Shown piece after piece: positions 17,534 to 25,480 of a DNA stretch of 41,843 nucleotides. The stretch covers positions 1-41,843 of the forward strand of contig JABGWJ010000087.1 in NCBI GenBank assembly GCA_018645565.1, given 5' to 3'. Each line of letters starts with the position of its first letter. Position 1 is the stretch's first letter. Below the pieces are notes generated by a model. That model was not told the DNA's origin. It worked only from the letters and a program-made list of their open reading frames with translations, and did no database searches. The stretch comes from a bacterium (GTDB lineage Bacteria; Fidelibacterota; Marinisomatia; Marinisomatales; UBA1611). The translations under genes were made by a program, and so were the position numbers.

Positions 17534-18954
17534 CTCGCAGATAATAGCTTATTTTCTTTTGTAACGAAAAGTCCAAGACAAACAATAAGAGCATTAACAA
17601 TAAGAATTTCAAACCCAATTGAATAATAAGTTTGAATTATATAGCTTAAAACTGGAGCAATAATTGCGATATATGGTACAAGCTTATCATTAACGCTATA
17701 TGAGGTAAAAAGTCCAAAGAAATATAGACCCAAAAGTGGACCATAAGTGTACCCAGCTACACTAAATATAGAACTAATGATACTTTGGTCATTGATAGCA
17801 TTTAAAGTCAGTATTACAACCAAAATGATAATTGAAAATAATAAATGAATATATTTTCTTCTAATTATACTTGATGAGTCTTTAATATCAATTTCTAAAA
17901 TATCCACGCAAAAAGAAGTTGTTAATGAGGTCAACGCAGAATCAGCACTTGAGTAAGCAGCTGCAATTAACCCCAAAATAAAAATCAGTATTAAAGGAAA
18001 TCCTAATGTCTCGCTTAAAACTACCGCTGGAAATAAATCATCCGGTTTTGAAAAACTTATTCCATATTTCCCCGCAATCGAATAAAGCAATGCGCCTAAA
18101 CATAAAAATAATAGGTTTACAATGACCAAGCTAAGACTAAAGTACATCATATTTTTTTGAGCTTCTTTAATATTTCTACAACTTAGATTTTTTTGCATCA
18201 TATCTTGATCCAAACCGGTCATGACTATTGCTATGAAGGCACCAGTAAAAAACCGTCGTAAGAAATGTTGGTCGCCTTCCCAAAAAAATATTTTTGAATA
18301 ATCACTTTCAATGATAAAAGGAAAGATACTTGCATAATTTAAACCAAGATCTTTTCCGATTAGGTAAACTGAGAGAGCCAACGCAAGTAACATAAAAAAA
18401 GTTTGAAGCGTGTCTGTCCAAATAATAGTTTTAATTCCACCCCTAAAAGTGTAAAACCAAATCAGTAAAATTGTTATTGATACTGTAAGGTAAAATGGGA
18501 CACCCCAACTTTGAAATACACTTAAGTGTAGAACCCTAGCAACAATGTAAAGTCGAAATGATGCTCCAATAGTTCGAGAAATAATAAAAAAGACAGAACC
18601 GGTTTTATAAGACGCTATCCCAAACCTATCACTGAGGTATGTGTATATTGAGGTTAGGTTAAGCCTATAATAGAGTGGCATTAATACTGCTCCAATGAAA
18701 GCATATCCCAATAAGTAACCAAATACCATCTGCATGTAACTAAACTGACTTGATTCTACCCATCCAGGAACAGAAATAAAAGTAACGCCCGATAATGAAG
18801 TACCTATCATTCCAAATGCTACTATATACCATGGAGATGATTTATTTCCTAAAAAAAATGATTCATTGGTATCATTTTTACCTGTAAACCAAGATATAGC
18901 AGATAGAAATAAAAAATAAAGAATGATGCAAACAACAATGTAGATAGAGTTCAT
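17530..18954 (-). CDS. Sodium:solute symporter (SSS family), candidate MurNAc or sugar importer
   Basis: The protein (474 aa from ATG 18954; an upstream TTG at 18960 would give 476) has about 13 membrane helices of the SSS/LeuT-like fold. Family features are FFLGNKSSPWYIVAFGMIGTSLSGVTF in the first repeat, TFRGGIKTIIWTDTLQTF, GLDQDMMQKNLSCRN, and AAAYSSADSALTSLTTS near the sodium site. It imports a solute with Na+. It is the first gene of an operon with NamZ, an outer-membrane protein and an MFS carrier; in Tannerella a transporter of this class, as I recall, takes up MurNAc. That makes MurNAc or a muropeptide the best guess, not proven. Confidence 0.9.
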   Translation of the reverse strand: MNSIYIVVCIILYFLFLSAISWFTGKNDTNESFFLGNKSSPWYIVAFGMIGTSLSGVTFISVPGWVESSQFSYMQMVFGYLLGYAFIGAVLMPLYYRLNLTSIYTYLSDRFGIASYKTGSVFFIISRTIGASFRLYIVARVLHLSVFQSWGVPFYLTVSITILLIWFYTFRGGIKTIIWTDTLQTFFMLLALALSVYLIGKDLGLNYASIFPFIIESDYSKIFFWEGDQHFLRRFFTGAFIAIVMTGLDQDMMQKNLSCRNIKEAQKNMMYFSLSLVIVNLLFLCLGALLYSIAGKYGISFSKPDDLFPAVVLSETLGFPLILIFILGLIAAAYSSADSALTSLTTSFCVDILEIDIKDSSSIIRRKYIHLLFSIIILVVILTLNAINDQSIISSIFSVAGYTYGPLLGLYFFGLFTSYSVNDKLVPYIAIIAPVLSYIIQTYYSIGFEILIVNALIVCLGLFVTKENKLLSAR

Positions 18955-18998
18955 TAGCAATAATAAAATTTGTTATTGAAGTATTTGAATATATTATG

Positions 18999-19013
18999 TT
19001 TCATTTTATGAAA
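18999..19013. promoter_or_regulatory. Inverted repeat TTTCAT-TTT-ATGAAA in the divergent gap between symporter and DASS genes
   Basis: A perfect 6-bp inverted repeat with a 3-nt centre sits 45 nt from the symporter start and 47 nt from the DASS start. Its central position between two divergent transporter operons fits a shared operator, but the arms are short and AT-rich. Confidence 0.3.
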
Positions 19014-19059
19014 TTAATTTTTTCTTGCATAAAACAAAATAATACGCCAGTTTTCGCAC

Positions 19060-20589
19060 ATGCCAAAAGAAAAAGAATCTGGGGGCGGTTTTGATAAAAC
19101 GACTGATTTTAAATGGTTTGGAATCGGTCTCCTTGTCTTTGTTATAATATGGGCTATGCCAACTCCTGATTCAATGATGGCTAAAGCTCAGGAATTATTT
19201 AGTGATTTAAATCCTGATCAAATCACTACCAAAGCATTCAACATGAAAATTATCATAGCGTTGTTAGGCTGCTGTACAGTTTTTTTTGCTACAGAAGCTT
19301 TACCAATGCCAGCAGTCGCACTTTTTATTGGTCTGGTTCAATTATTTTTCGGTATAACAGAACCAAAAAATGTCGTAGCGACTTACGCACATGATGCGGT
19401 CTGGTTTATAGCTGGCTCTTTAGCAATGGGTGCAACAATGGTTAAATATGGCCTAGATAAACGAATCGGTATGTTAGTAATGAATTTATCTGGTACAAAA
19501 GTCAGGAATGTAGTTCTTGGGATATTAGTAGGTACTGCAATACCATCTGCTTTCATTAGTGAAGCATCAATTGCTCCAATGTTTTTGCCGATAGCCATGG
19601 CTTTATACACTTTAACAAGTAAGAAGATTGGCGATGCAACTCAACTAGGGAAGCTTTTGATGATGTCAATTGCAATAGGATGCATGGTCGGCGCTCCTAT
19701 GAGTCCTACTGGAGGTGCAAGAAACGCTATTATGATAGGATTTTTAGGTAATTTAGGACCTGAGTATGAAATTAGTTTTATGCAGTGGATGATATTAGGA
19801 TCGTTTTATACCTTTTTTCTTGGGTTGTTTTTTGCGTTTTTATTACCTCTATTGTATAAACCTGAAGTCGATGATTTATCTGATGCCGTTAATACATTAA
19901 GAGAAGATTTAAAAAAACATGGTAAAATGACTAGAGATCAATGGTTAGTCAGCGGCATTGCTTTCCTTATGATAATAGCTTGGATAACAGACAAAGATTT
20001 AATTGCCCCTGTTCTCGGTTTTCCACTTGGCTTAGGCGGTGTTGCTATGACTGGGACTGTATTATTTATGTTACTCGGTCTAACCTCATGGTCTGATTAT
20101 GAAAAAAATATTAGTTGGGGTGTAATTGTTTTATATGCCGGTGCAATTAGCTTAGGAGCTGTTTTCAAATCAAGTGGAGCTGCAAAATGGCTTGCAGACA
20201 GTTTAATTGATATTTTAACTACATTTAACATACAGGAAGGTCTTCCCCTCGCAATATTGGTTGCTGTAATTGGAGCATTAATGACGAATTTAATGAGTGC
20301 TGGAGCAACAGTAGCGGTAATTGGACCAGTAGTTCTTGAAATGGCGGTAAGCTCAGGAACAAATCCGATAATTGTAGGCGTAGCTCTAGCAATTGCTACG
20401 TCAATGGCATTTTGGCTAGTTATCGGAACCCCTGCCAGTTCCGTTGTTTATTCAGCAGGACTATTAGATGCTAAAGATTTTATAAGAATGGCAACTTTTG
20501 CTTGGCCTGCTGCCTTGATTATTATGATAGTAATGATCACATTTTACTGGGTAGGACTTGGTCTTCAACCAATAATGATAGGAAATTAA
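19060..20589 (+). CDS. DASS/SLC13-family sodium:anion (dicarboxylate or sulfate) symporter
   Basis: The 509-aa inner-membrane protein has two inverted repeats typical of DASS carriers. The first helical hairpin region is SEASIAPMFLPIAMAL followed by SPTGGARNAIM; the second is TNLMSAGATVAVIGPVVLEM followed by GTPASSVVYSAG, and these form the Na+ and substrate sites. ATEALPMPAVAL is the usual early family motif. The exact SNT tripeptide is altered in both repeats (SEAS and NLMS), so the substrate could differ from classical succinate/citrate carriers. No Shine-Dalgarno site is seen before the ATG. A small membrane-anchored gene follows after 3 nt. Confidence 0.9.
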   Translation: MPKEKESGGGFDKTTDFKWFGIGLLVFVIIWAMPTPDSMMAKAQELFSDLNPDQITTKAFNMKIIIALLGCCTVFFATEALPMPAVALFIGLVQLFFGITEPKNVVATYAHDAVWFIAGSLAMGATMVKYGLDKRIGMLVMNLSGTKVRNVVLGILVGTAIPSAFISEASIAPMFLPIAMALYTLTSKKIGDATQLGKLLMMSIAIGCMVGAPMSPTGGARNAIMIGFLGNLGPEYEISFMQWMILGSFYTFFLGLFFAFLLPLLYKPEVDDLSDAVNTLREDLKKHGKMTRDQWLVSGIAFLMIIAWITDKDLIAPVLGFPLGLGGVAMTGTVLFMLLGLTSWSDYEKNISWGVIVLYAGAISLGAVFKSSGAAKWLADSLIDILTTFNIQEGLPLAILVAVIGALMTNLMSAGATVAVIGPVVLEMAVSSGTNPIIVGVALAIATSMAFWLVIGTPASSVVYSAGLLDAKDFIRMATFAWPAALIIMIVMITFYWVGLGLQPIMIGN

Positions 20590-20592
20590 CAA

Positions 20593-20922
20593 ATGGACAG
20601 CGGTATTTTACTTATTATTGCCCTTATCATCATTGGCTTTGCGATAACATGGAGCAACCAAGGTCAAGTTAAAGAAATTGAATCACGTCAGTCAGAATTC
20701 GCTAAAAAAAGAAATGAAATAGCTGATCATGACAACCGAAGTGAAATTGAAGTTGATGAGCAACGAAATGAGATGTTGAAAACATTAGATGATTCAATAA
20801 AGGATAATCCAGAGCAACTAAATAAAATTAAACATATCATAAATGATTGGGCTGATATGAAAATAAAATCTTTTAAAAATAGAAGATCATGGGTACGAAA
20901 TCCTGATGAAGATCATTTATAA
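20593..20922 (+). CDS. Small single-helix membrane-anchored protein, possible DASS accessory
   Basis: I recognise no family. The 109-aa product has one N-terminal membrane helix (about residues 4-20). A highly charged, helix-prone domain follows with heptad-like spacing (QVKEIESRQSEFAKKRNEI, then EQRNEMLKTLDDSIKDN), and it ends in a basic-then-acidic tail. AGGA lies 9 nt before the ATG and the start is 3 nt after the DASS stop, so translation is coupled and a role with that carrier is likely. A similar layout is seen in small accessory subunits of other transporters, but that is only an analogy. Confidence 0.75.
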   Translation: MDSGILLIIALIIIGFAITWSNQGQVKEIESRQSEFAKKRNEIADHDNRSEIEVDEQRNEMLKTLDDSIKDNPEQLNKIKHIINDWADMKIKSFKNRRSWVRNPDEDHL

Positions 20923-20924
20923 TA

Positions 20925-21566
20925 TCAATCATCAAAAATAATATTATTAGGTTCGTTTCCATTTTCCCAAATATCAAATTTTTTCATCATATTATTAAAA
21001 ATATCTAGTTGCACTAATTTCTCAAGCCATTTTGACAGATTGACAAATATTTCATTAAACCTGTTTATATCTACATTAGCAAATTGTCGAATAAAAGGAA
21101 GTAAGGCAATATCGCCAAAGGAAATTTGATTGCCAAAAAGATTATCAGAACGCTCTAATATTTTTTCATAATCATCTAATATTTTTTCACACTCTGATCG
21201 ATAAAAACTTTTTTCATTATCAGGGTATCTAACATGATATTTATATTTATCTAACCATTTTTTAAAATGAGAGTCATTCACAAGAATAGCTTCTAATTGC
21301 TTTTCTTTTGAATTGTGAAACCATTTTTTAGGATCATTTAAAGAAATAGCCCATTTCATTATCTCAAAACTTTCATCGATTACCTTACCTGATTGCAATT
21401 CTAAGACTGGCACTGTGCCTTTAGATGATATATTATAAAGTTCTCTTGGCCGATTTTTTAATGAGATTTCTCGATGTTCATAATTTATTTTTGAATAGTA
21501 CATCGCTAAACGAGCTCTCATTGCATAAGGACATCGACGGAAAGTATATAAAACAGGTAGCTTCAA
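20925..21566 (-). CDS. Glutathione S-transferase family protein
   Basis: The 213-aa product has a thioredoxin-fold N-terminal domain (1-80) with a Grx-like active site RRCPYAMRARLA (C12), the cis-Pro segment GTVPVL, and DESFEIMKW, the family's glutathione gamma-Glu binding pair. An all-helical C-terminal domain completes the fold, with ISFGDIALLPFIRQFANVD as the GST C-terminal signature. CPYAMR-type members resemble glutaredoxin 2 and dehydroascorbate reductases, so thiol reduction of a disulfide or conjugation is expected. It starts with TTG at 21566, 11 nt after trhO, and is the last gene of an alr-trhO-gst transcript. Partner thiol and substrate are unknown. Confidence 0.88.
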   Translation of the reverse strand: MKLPVLYTFRRCPYAMRARLAMYYSKINYEHREISLKNRPRELYNISSKGTVPVLELQSGKVIDESFEIMKWAISLNDPKKWFHNSKEKQLEAILVNDSHFKKWLDKYKYHVRYPDNEKSFYRSECEKILDDYEKILERSDNLFGNQISFGDIALLPFIRQFANVDINRFNEIFVNLSKWLEKLVQLDIFNNMMKKFDIWENGNEPNNIIFDD

Positions 21567-21577
21567 TTATTAATTGA

Positions 21578-22594
21578 TTAAAGTTGTGGACTTTTAAAGT
21601 ATCGTCTTTTATCGGGCGAATTTCGGTTCTTTCTAAGATCTTTTTGAGTTTCAATTGGTAAAGAGGCTATCTCTTTGCATTTATCTGAACAGCAGCCATT
21701 TAAATCACGTTCACATTCTTGACATTGAATAAATAATATATGACAAGCATCATTTTTACAGTCTCGATGGATGTCTGAAGATTTATTGCATATATGACAG
21801 TTTGATATAATATCATCTGAAACACGTTCTCCAAGTCTAGCATCAAACACAAAATTCTTCCCAATAAATTTAGATTTAACTCCGTTTTTTTTTATATCAT
21901 GAGCATATTGGATTATACCACCTTTTAATTGTTTAACATTTTCTATACCCTCATTTATTAAAAATGAGCTAGCCTTTTCACAACGTATACCACCAGTGCA
22001 ATAAAGTAGAACTTGGTGATGCTCTCTTCCTTTGAGCATTCTCCGTACTTCAGGTAATAAATCTTTTGATTTTTCTACTTGCGGTATCTCAGCATTCTTG
22101 AATTTTCCAACTTCACTTTCATATATATTACGCATGTCAATTATAGTAGTTTGTTCCTTGTTTATAGCACTATTGAATTGCTCAGTACTTAAATGCTTGC
22201 CAATTATTTTCATATTATATTTATTTTTTGGAATTCTGTATGCAACTATTTCTTTTTTTACTTTTACTACCAATTTATAGAATGAGATACCTTCACTAAT
22301 CGCTTTTTTTATTTGAACATCAGATAATTCACTTATTTCGCTTATTGTTTTTAAAAATTTAGCCCAATTATGACTTGGTACACTTATTTGAGCATTTATA
22401 CCTTCATCTGCGACATATATCCTACCAAAAATATTCAGAGTATGAAAAAGAGAATAAAGCTTGTTTCTAAAATCAAAGGGGCTATTGATTTTTATATAAT
22501 TATAAAATGAACATGTAATACGGTTAAATGTTTCAGCTTCTAGATTTTCTATAAGTATATCTTTACTTTTCTTATTATATAATTTTTTAATCAT
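21578..22594 (-). CDS. trhO: tRNA uridine(34) hydroxylase TrhO (rhodanese family, YceA)
   Basis: The 338-aa product matches TrhO, which makes 5-hydroxyuridine at position 34 of several tRNAs using O2. Its N-terminal acylphosphatase-like domain has GRIYVADEGINAQIS. The rhodanese domain has DMRNIYESEVGKFKNA and the active loop YCTGGIRCEKAS with Cys199. A C-terminal Cys-rich region follows (CHIC, DC, QCQEC, GCC, DKC), probably metal-binding. It lies 3 nt after alr. TrhO and the tRNA-Q mannosyltransferase homologue at 5085 both act on the wobble base, though on different tRNAs. Confidence 0.92.
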   Translation of the reverse strand: MIKKLYNKKSKDILIENLEAETFNRITCSFYNYIKINSPFDFRNKLYSLFHTLNIFGRIYVADEGINAQISVPSHNWAKFLKTISEISELSDVQIKKAISEGISFYKLVVKVKKEIVAYRIPKNKYNMKIIGKHLSTEQFNSAINKEQTTIIDMRNIYESEVGKFKNAEIPQVEKSKDLLPEVRRMLKGREHHQVLLYCTGGIRCEKASSFLINEGIENVKQLKGGIIQYAHDIKKNGVKSKFIGKNFVFDARLGERVSDDIISNCHICNKSSDIHRDCKNDACHILFIQCQECERDLNGCCSDKCKEIASLPIETQKDLRKNRNSPDKRRYFKSPQL

Positions 22595-22597
22595 TTT

Positions 22598-23728
22598 TTA
22601 TTGATTTACGTAAATGTATTTTGTCCGACCACCAATAGATGTAAGCAAAACATAGGCAGTACTATTTATATTTTCAGCAATGGTTTCAACTTTAATTTTG
22701 CCAAATTCATTCTCCCCAAAAAATAAAACATCCTCTCCAACGATTGGAATAGTTTTCCCAAAATCAATCATTAATTGATCCATGCAAACTCTTCCTGCAA
22801 TTTTATAGTTTTTACCTTTATAATTGACATATCCATCATTATACCAAGGACGTGGAAAACCATCTGCAAAACCAGTTTGAATAACTCCTATATTAGTCTC
22901 AGAGGTACTTTTATAAACACCACCGTAACTAATATGCGTTCCTTTTTTTACTTTCCTAACATTTACTATACTACCATAAAAACTCATCACGGGTTTTATT
23001 CCAATGTTATCTTTTACTTCATTAGAAGGCAAGGCACCGTACAACAACATACCTACACGAACCATATTAAAATATGAATCTTTGATATTGATAATAGCTC
23101 CGCTATTTGAACAGTGTATGTTTTTAAATTTAATTCCGTATTCGTCAGCTTTTTCAACAACCTTCTTAAAATTATTTAACTGCCTGATAGCATAAGATAA
23201 GTTCCCTTCATCTGCTGTGGCAAAATGCGTGTAGACACCTTCAAGATATTTAACTATATTTTTATTAAGATTACCATATATCATACTAGCATCTGTAAGA
23301 TCAAATCCCAAACGCGTCATACCTGTATCAAATTTCAAATGATATCTAGGGCAAGATCCATTTAACAAAAAGTAAGAATTAATTTCTTCTATATCTTCAA
23401 TAGCAGAAATATTTAAAGTAATATTATTTTCATACGCTAACTTAATATATTGTGATTGCATCCTCGAAAACACAAGTATGTCATTTTGTATATTGGAGTT
23501 TCGAAGTTCAAGCGCTTCTTCAAATGAAAAAACCGCAAATTGCACATTTTTAAAATTTTCGATTGCTTTAGCAATCTGAACTGCTCCGTGGCCATAACCA
23601 TTAGCTTTAATGACGCAGAGAAGTTTTCTGCCACCAATTCTTTTCTTAATAGCTGACAAGTTTGAACGGCATACATCTAAATCAATATAAGCTTTTGGGC
23701 CAATTATTTTATTTTTTTTAATATTCAA
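22598..23728 (-). CDS. alr: Alanine racemase
   Basis: This 376-aa PLP enzyme interconverts L- and D-alanine for peptidoglycan synthesis. Lys41 in KANGYGHG is the Schiff-base lysine. HLKFDTGMTRLGF, the HISYGGVY segment with the opposite catalytic Tyr, and GRVCMDQLMID are all present, and length is normal. It starts with TTG at 23728; no Met codon exists before the PLP lysine. It appears to be first in an alr-trhO-gst transcript with gaps of 3 and 11 nt. A TATAAT box lies just upstream. Confidence 0.96.
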   Translation of the reverse strand: MNIKKNKIIGPKAYIDLDVCRSNLSAIKKRIGGRKLLCVIKANGYGHGAVQIAKAIENFKNVQFAVFSFEEALELRNSNIQNDILVFSRMQSQYIKLAYENNITLNISAIEDIEEINSYFLLNGSCPRYHLKFDTGMTRLGFDLTDASMIYGNLNKNIVKYLEGVYTHFATADEGNLSYAIRQLNNFKKVVEKADEYGIKFKNIHCSNSGAIINIKDSYFNMVRVGMLLYGALPSNEVKDNIGIKPVMSFYGSIVNVRKVKKGTHISYGGVYKSTSETNIGVIQTGFADGFPRPWYNDGYVNYKGKNYKIAGRVCMDQLMIDFGKTIPIVGEDVLFFGENEFGKIKVETIAENINSTAYVLLTSIGGRTKYIYVNQ

Positions 23729-23745
23729 GATAAATAGGGTAAATA

Positions 23746-23751
23746 ATTATA
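23746..23751 (-). promoter_or_regulatory. Candidate -10 box TATAAT upstream of alr
   Basis: An exact TATAAT on the minus strand lies 17 nt before the TTG start of alr. The matching -35 position reads TTTTTA with 17-nt spacing, a weak match. The implied leader is only about 10 nt, and no Shine-Dalgarno site is visible. Confidence 0.35.
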
Positions 23752-23799
23752 TCATATTTTCAAAAAATTAAAAACAAACTAAAAAATTAAAAAGTTTAG

Positions 23800-24549
23800 C
23801 TATTGTTTAAGTTTATTTTTTATGAGAATTGAATTTATAAACAATAGAAAAAAGCTCGAAAGTATTGGAATAATGGTAAAAGCCCAATTAAAAAATCCAC
23901 TAAACAAGTAAGATTGCATGGATTTAATACACATTACCAAAGGCAAGAGAGATAAAATACTTTTTATTGTTGGCGGATAAAAATTAAGACTAATAATCAG
24001 ACTACTGCCGAAGAACATAAAAAATATAAAGCCAAATAAAGAAATGAATAGAGTAGATAATTTATCCGAGATAATAGAAACAGTTATGAAGATATTCGCT
24101 AATAAAAATGTGTAAATACAAAAATAAAGAATAAATCCAAATGTTTGAATAATCCCAAAGGGGTAAGGAAGAATTACTGAAAATAATATAGCTGAAAACA
24201 ATCCAAAAATTAAACTTTCAACAAGAGCAACAATTGAAAAACTAAAAATCATATATATTTTTGAATAGGGAGATAAAGACAAATACGATAAAACTTTTTT
24301 ATGAACTCTTAAATCAAAGAGGTCTCTAAATATGGATGGCAAGATGGCTAATCCTGTAACTAAAAAAATCATGCTTGGATATATCCATATATCAAATGAT
24401 ATATCATATAAACCGATTGAAGGTATTTTTCTTAATGCTAAATTTGTAAAAATAAAAACTGTTAATGGAAACAGGAATAGAATCACTAAGCTCGAAGTTA
24501 AATTATTTCCTAGCAACCAGATCCTCCTTGATAAAAGCGCTTTTATCAA
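23800..24549 (-). CDS. ABC-2 type transporter permease
   Basis: The 249-aa product is almost wholly hydrophobic, with about six membrane helices and a charged loop near residue 80 (FRDLFDLRVHKKVLSYLSLSP) where ABC-2 permeases couple to the ATPase. It starts with TTG at 24549; TTGA overlaps the TGA stop of the ATPase gene, which makes the pair certain. No periplasmic partner is encoded nearby, so export is more likely than import. Substrate unknown. Confidence 0.85.
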   Translation of the reverse strand: MIKALLSRRIWLLGNNLTSSLVILFLFPLTVFIFTNLALRKIPSIGLYDISFDIWIYPSMIFLVTGLAILPSIFRDLFDLRVHKKVLSYLSLSPYSKIYMIFSFSIVALVESLIFGLFSAILFSVILPYPFGIIQTFGFILYFCIYTFLLANIFITVSIISDKLSTLFISLFGFIFFMFFGSSLIISLNFYPPTIKSILSLLPLVMCIKSMQSYLFSGFFNWAFTIIPILSSFFLLFINSILIKNKLKQ

Positions 24550-25472
24550 TCTAAGCCACCTCCCGCAAATTCAGAATCCATCAAATCTACTAAACCTAAC
24601 TTCTTAACATTTAAATCAATCATATAGTTTTCTGATGCTTGTCTAACAATATCAAAAAATACATTTCTCTCTCTTCCATAAAAATGAAATATGTTATTAA
24701 TTCTGGTTGGTGATACAATCGTTGTAATATTACAGAGTGTCCTATAAAGGTCATCACTCAAATTTTCAAACTCAATTTGAAACTGATGATAATCAAGAGT
24801 ACTTTCTAATAGCTTATCTAAATTACCATCCATTATTATTCTTCCATCTCGAAAAACTAATATTCGATCATGAGCCTGTTCAACTTCCGGCAATGAATTG
24901 CTCACATATATTATAGATTTTTCACCTTTTATTTTTTTTAATAAATCCCAAGTAAGTCTCGAAGAGGGTGCATCCATAAAACCTGTAGGTTCATCCAATA
25001 CTAAGATTTCAGGGTTATGGATTAGAGCTCTTACTAGCATCGCTCTTTTCTGAATTCCATAAGACACCGATGAAGATACCTGACCTAAATACTCATCAAT
25101 TTCTAATGTATTTGAAAAAGACATAAGTCTTTTATTGTAATCTCTGCTATTAACATTATATAATAATGATGAAAATTTTATGTTTTGCTCAATGGTCAAC
25201 CATGGATCTAAATCTGTTTCATGCGGAACGAAACCGACCAGTTTTCGGGTCTTATTTTTCCTTTTTTGCATATCTAATCCGTGAATAAATATGCTTCCAT
25301 AATCTGGCTTTTCCATACCTGATAACAGTTTAAGAAGCGTTGTTTTACCTGTATCATTTGCACCAACTATTGCAACTAATGACCCTCTTTCGACTCCGAA
25401 TGTTAATCCAGCAACAATGGTTTTATCATCTATTTTTTTGCCAACTTTTTTTAAAGTAATACTAGCTTCCAT
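24546..25472 (-). CDS. ABC transporter ATP-binding protein (exporter type, degenerate signature motif)
   Basis: This 308-aa ATPase has Walker A at 37-45 (GANDTGKTT), Q-loop region FVPHETDLDP, Walker B ILVLDEPTG with D160/E161, and a C-terminal extension of about 90 residues that may regulate or dimerise. The signature LSGGQ is replaced by VSYGIQ (136-141). Walker A has Asp where Gly or Ser is usual (position 40). This resembles CcmA- and drug-exporter-like subfamilies, but I cannot assign one. AAGGA overlaps the polA stop and precedes the ATG, so it is read with polA. Confidence 0.9.
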   Translation of the reverse strand: MEASITLKKVGKKIDDKTIVAGLTFGVERGSLVAIVGANDTGKTTLLKLLSGMEKPDYGSIFIHGLDMQKRKNKTRKLVGFVPHETDLDPWLTIEQNIKFSSLLYNVNSRDYNKRLMSFSNTLEIDEYLGQVSSSVSYGIQKRAMLVRALIHNPEILVLDEPTGFMDAPSSRLTWDLLKKIKGEKSIIYVSNSLPEVEQAHDRILVFRDGRIIMDGNLDKLLESTLDYHQFQIEFENLSDDLYRTLCNITTIVSPTRINNIFHFYGRERNVFFDIVRQASENYMIDLNVKKLGLVDLMDSEFAGGGLD

Positions 25473-25480
25473 TTTATTCC

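Noticed and set aside
22775-23195. Plus-strand frames opposite alr
   Set aside because: Antisense to an intact alanine racemase with complete motifs; composition not protein-like.
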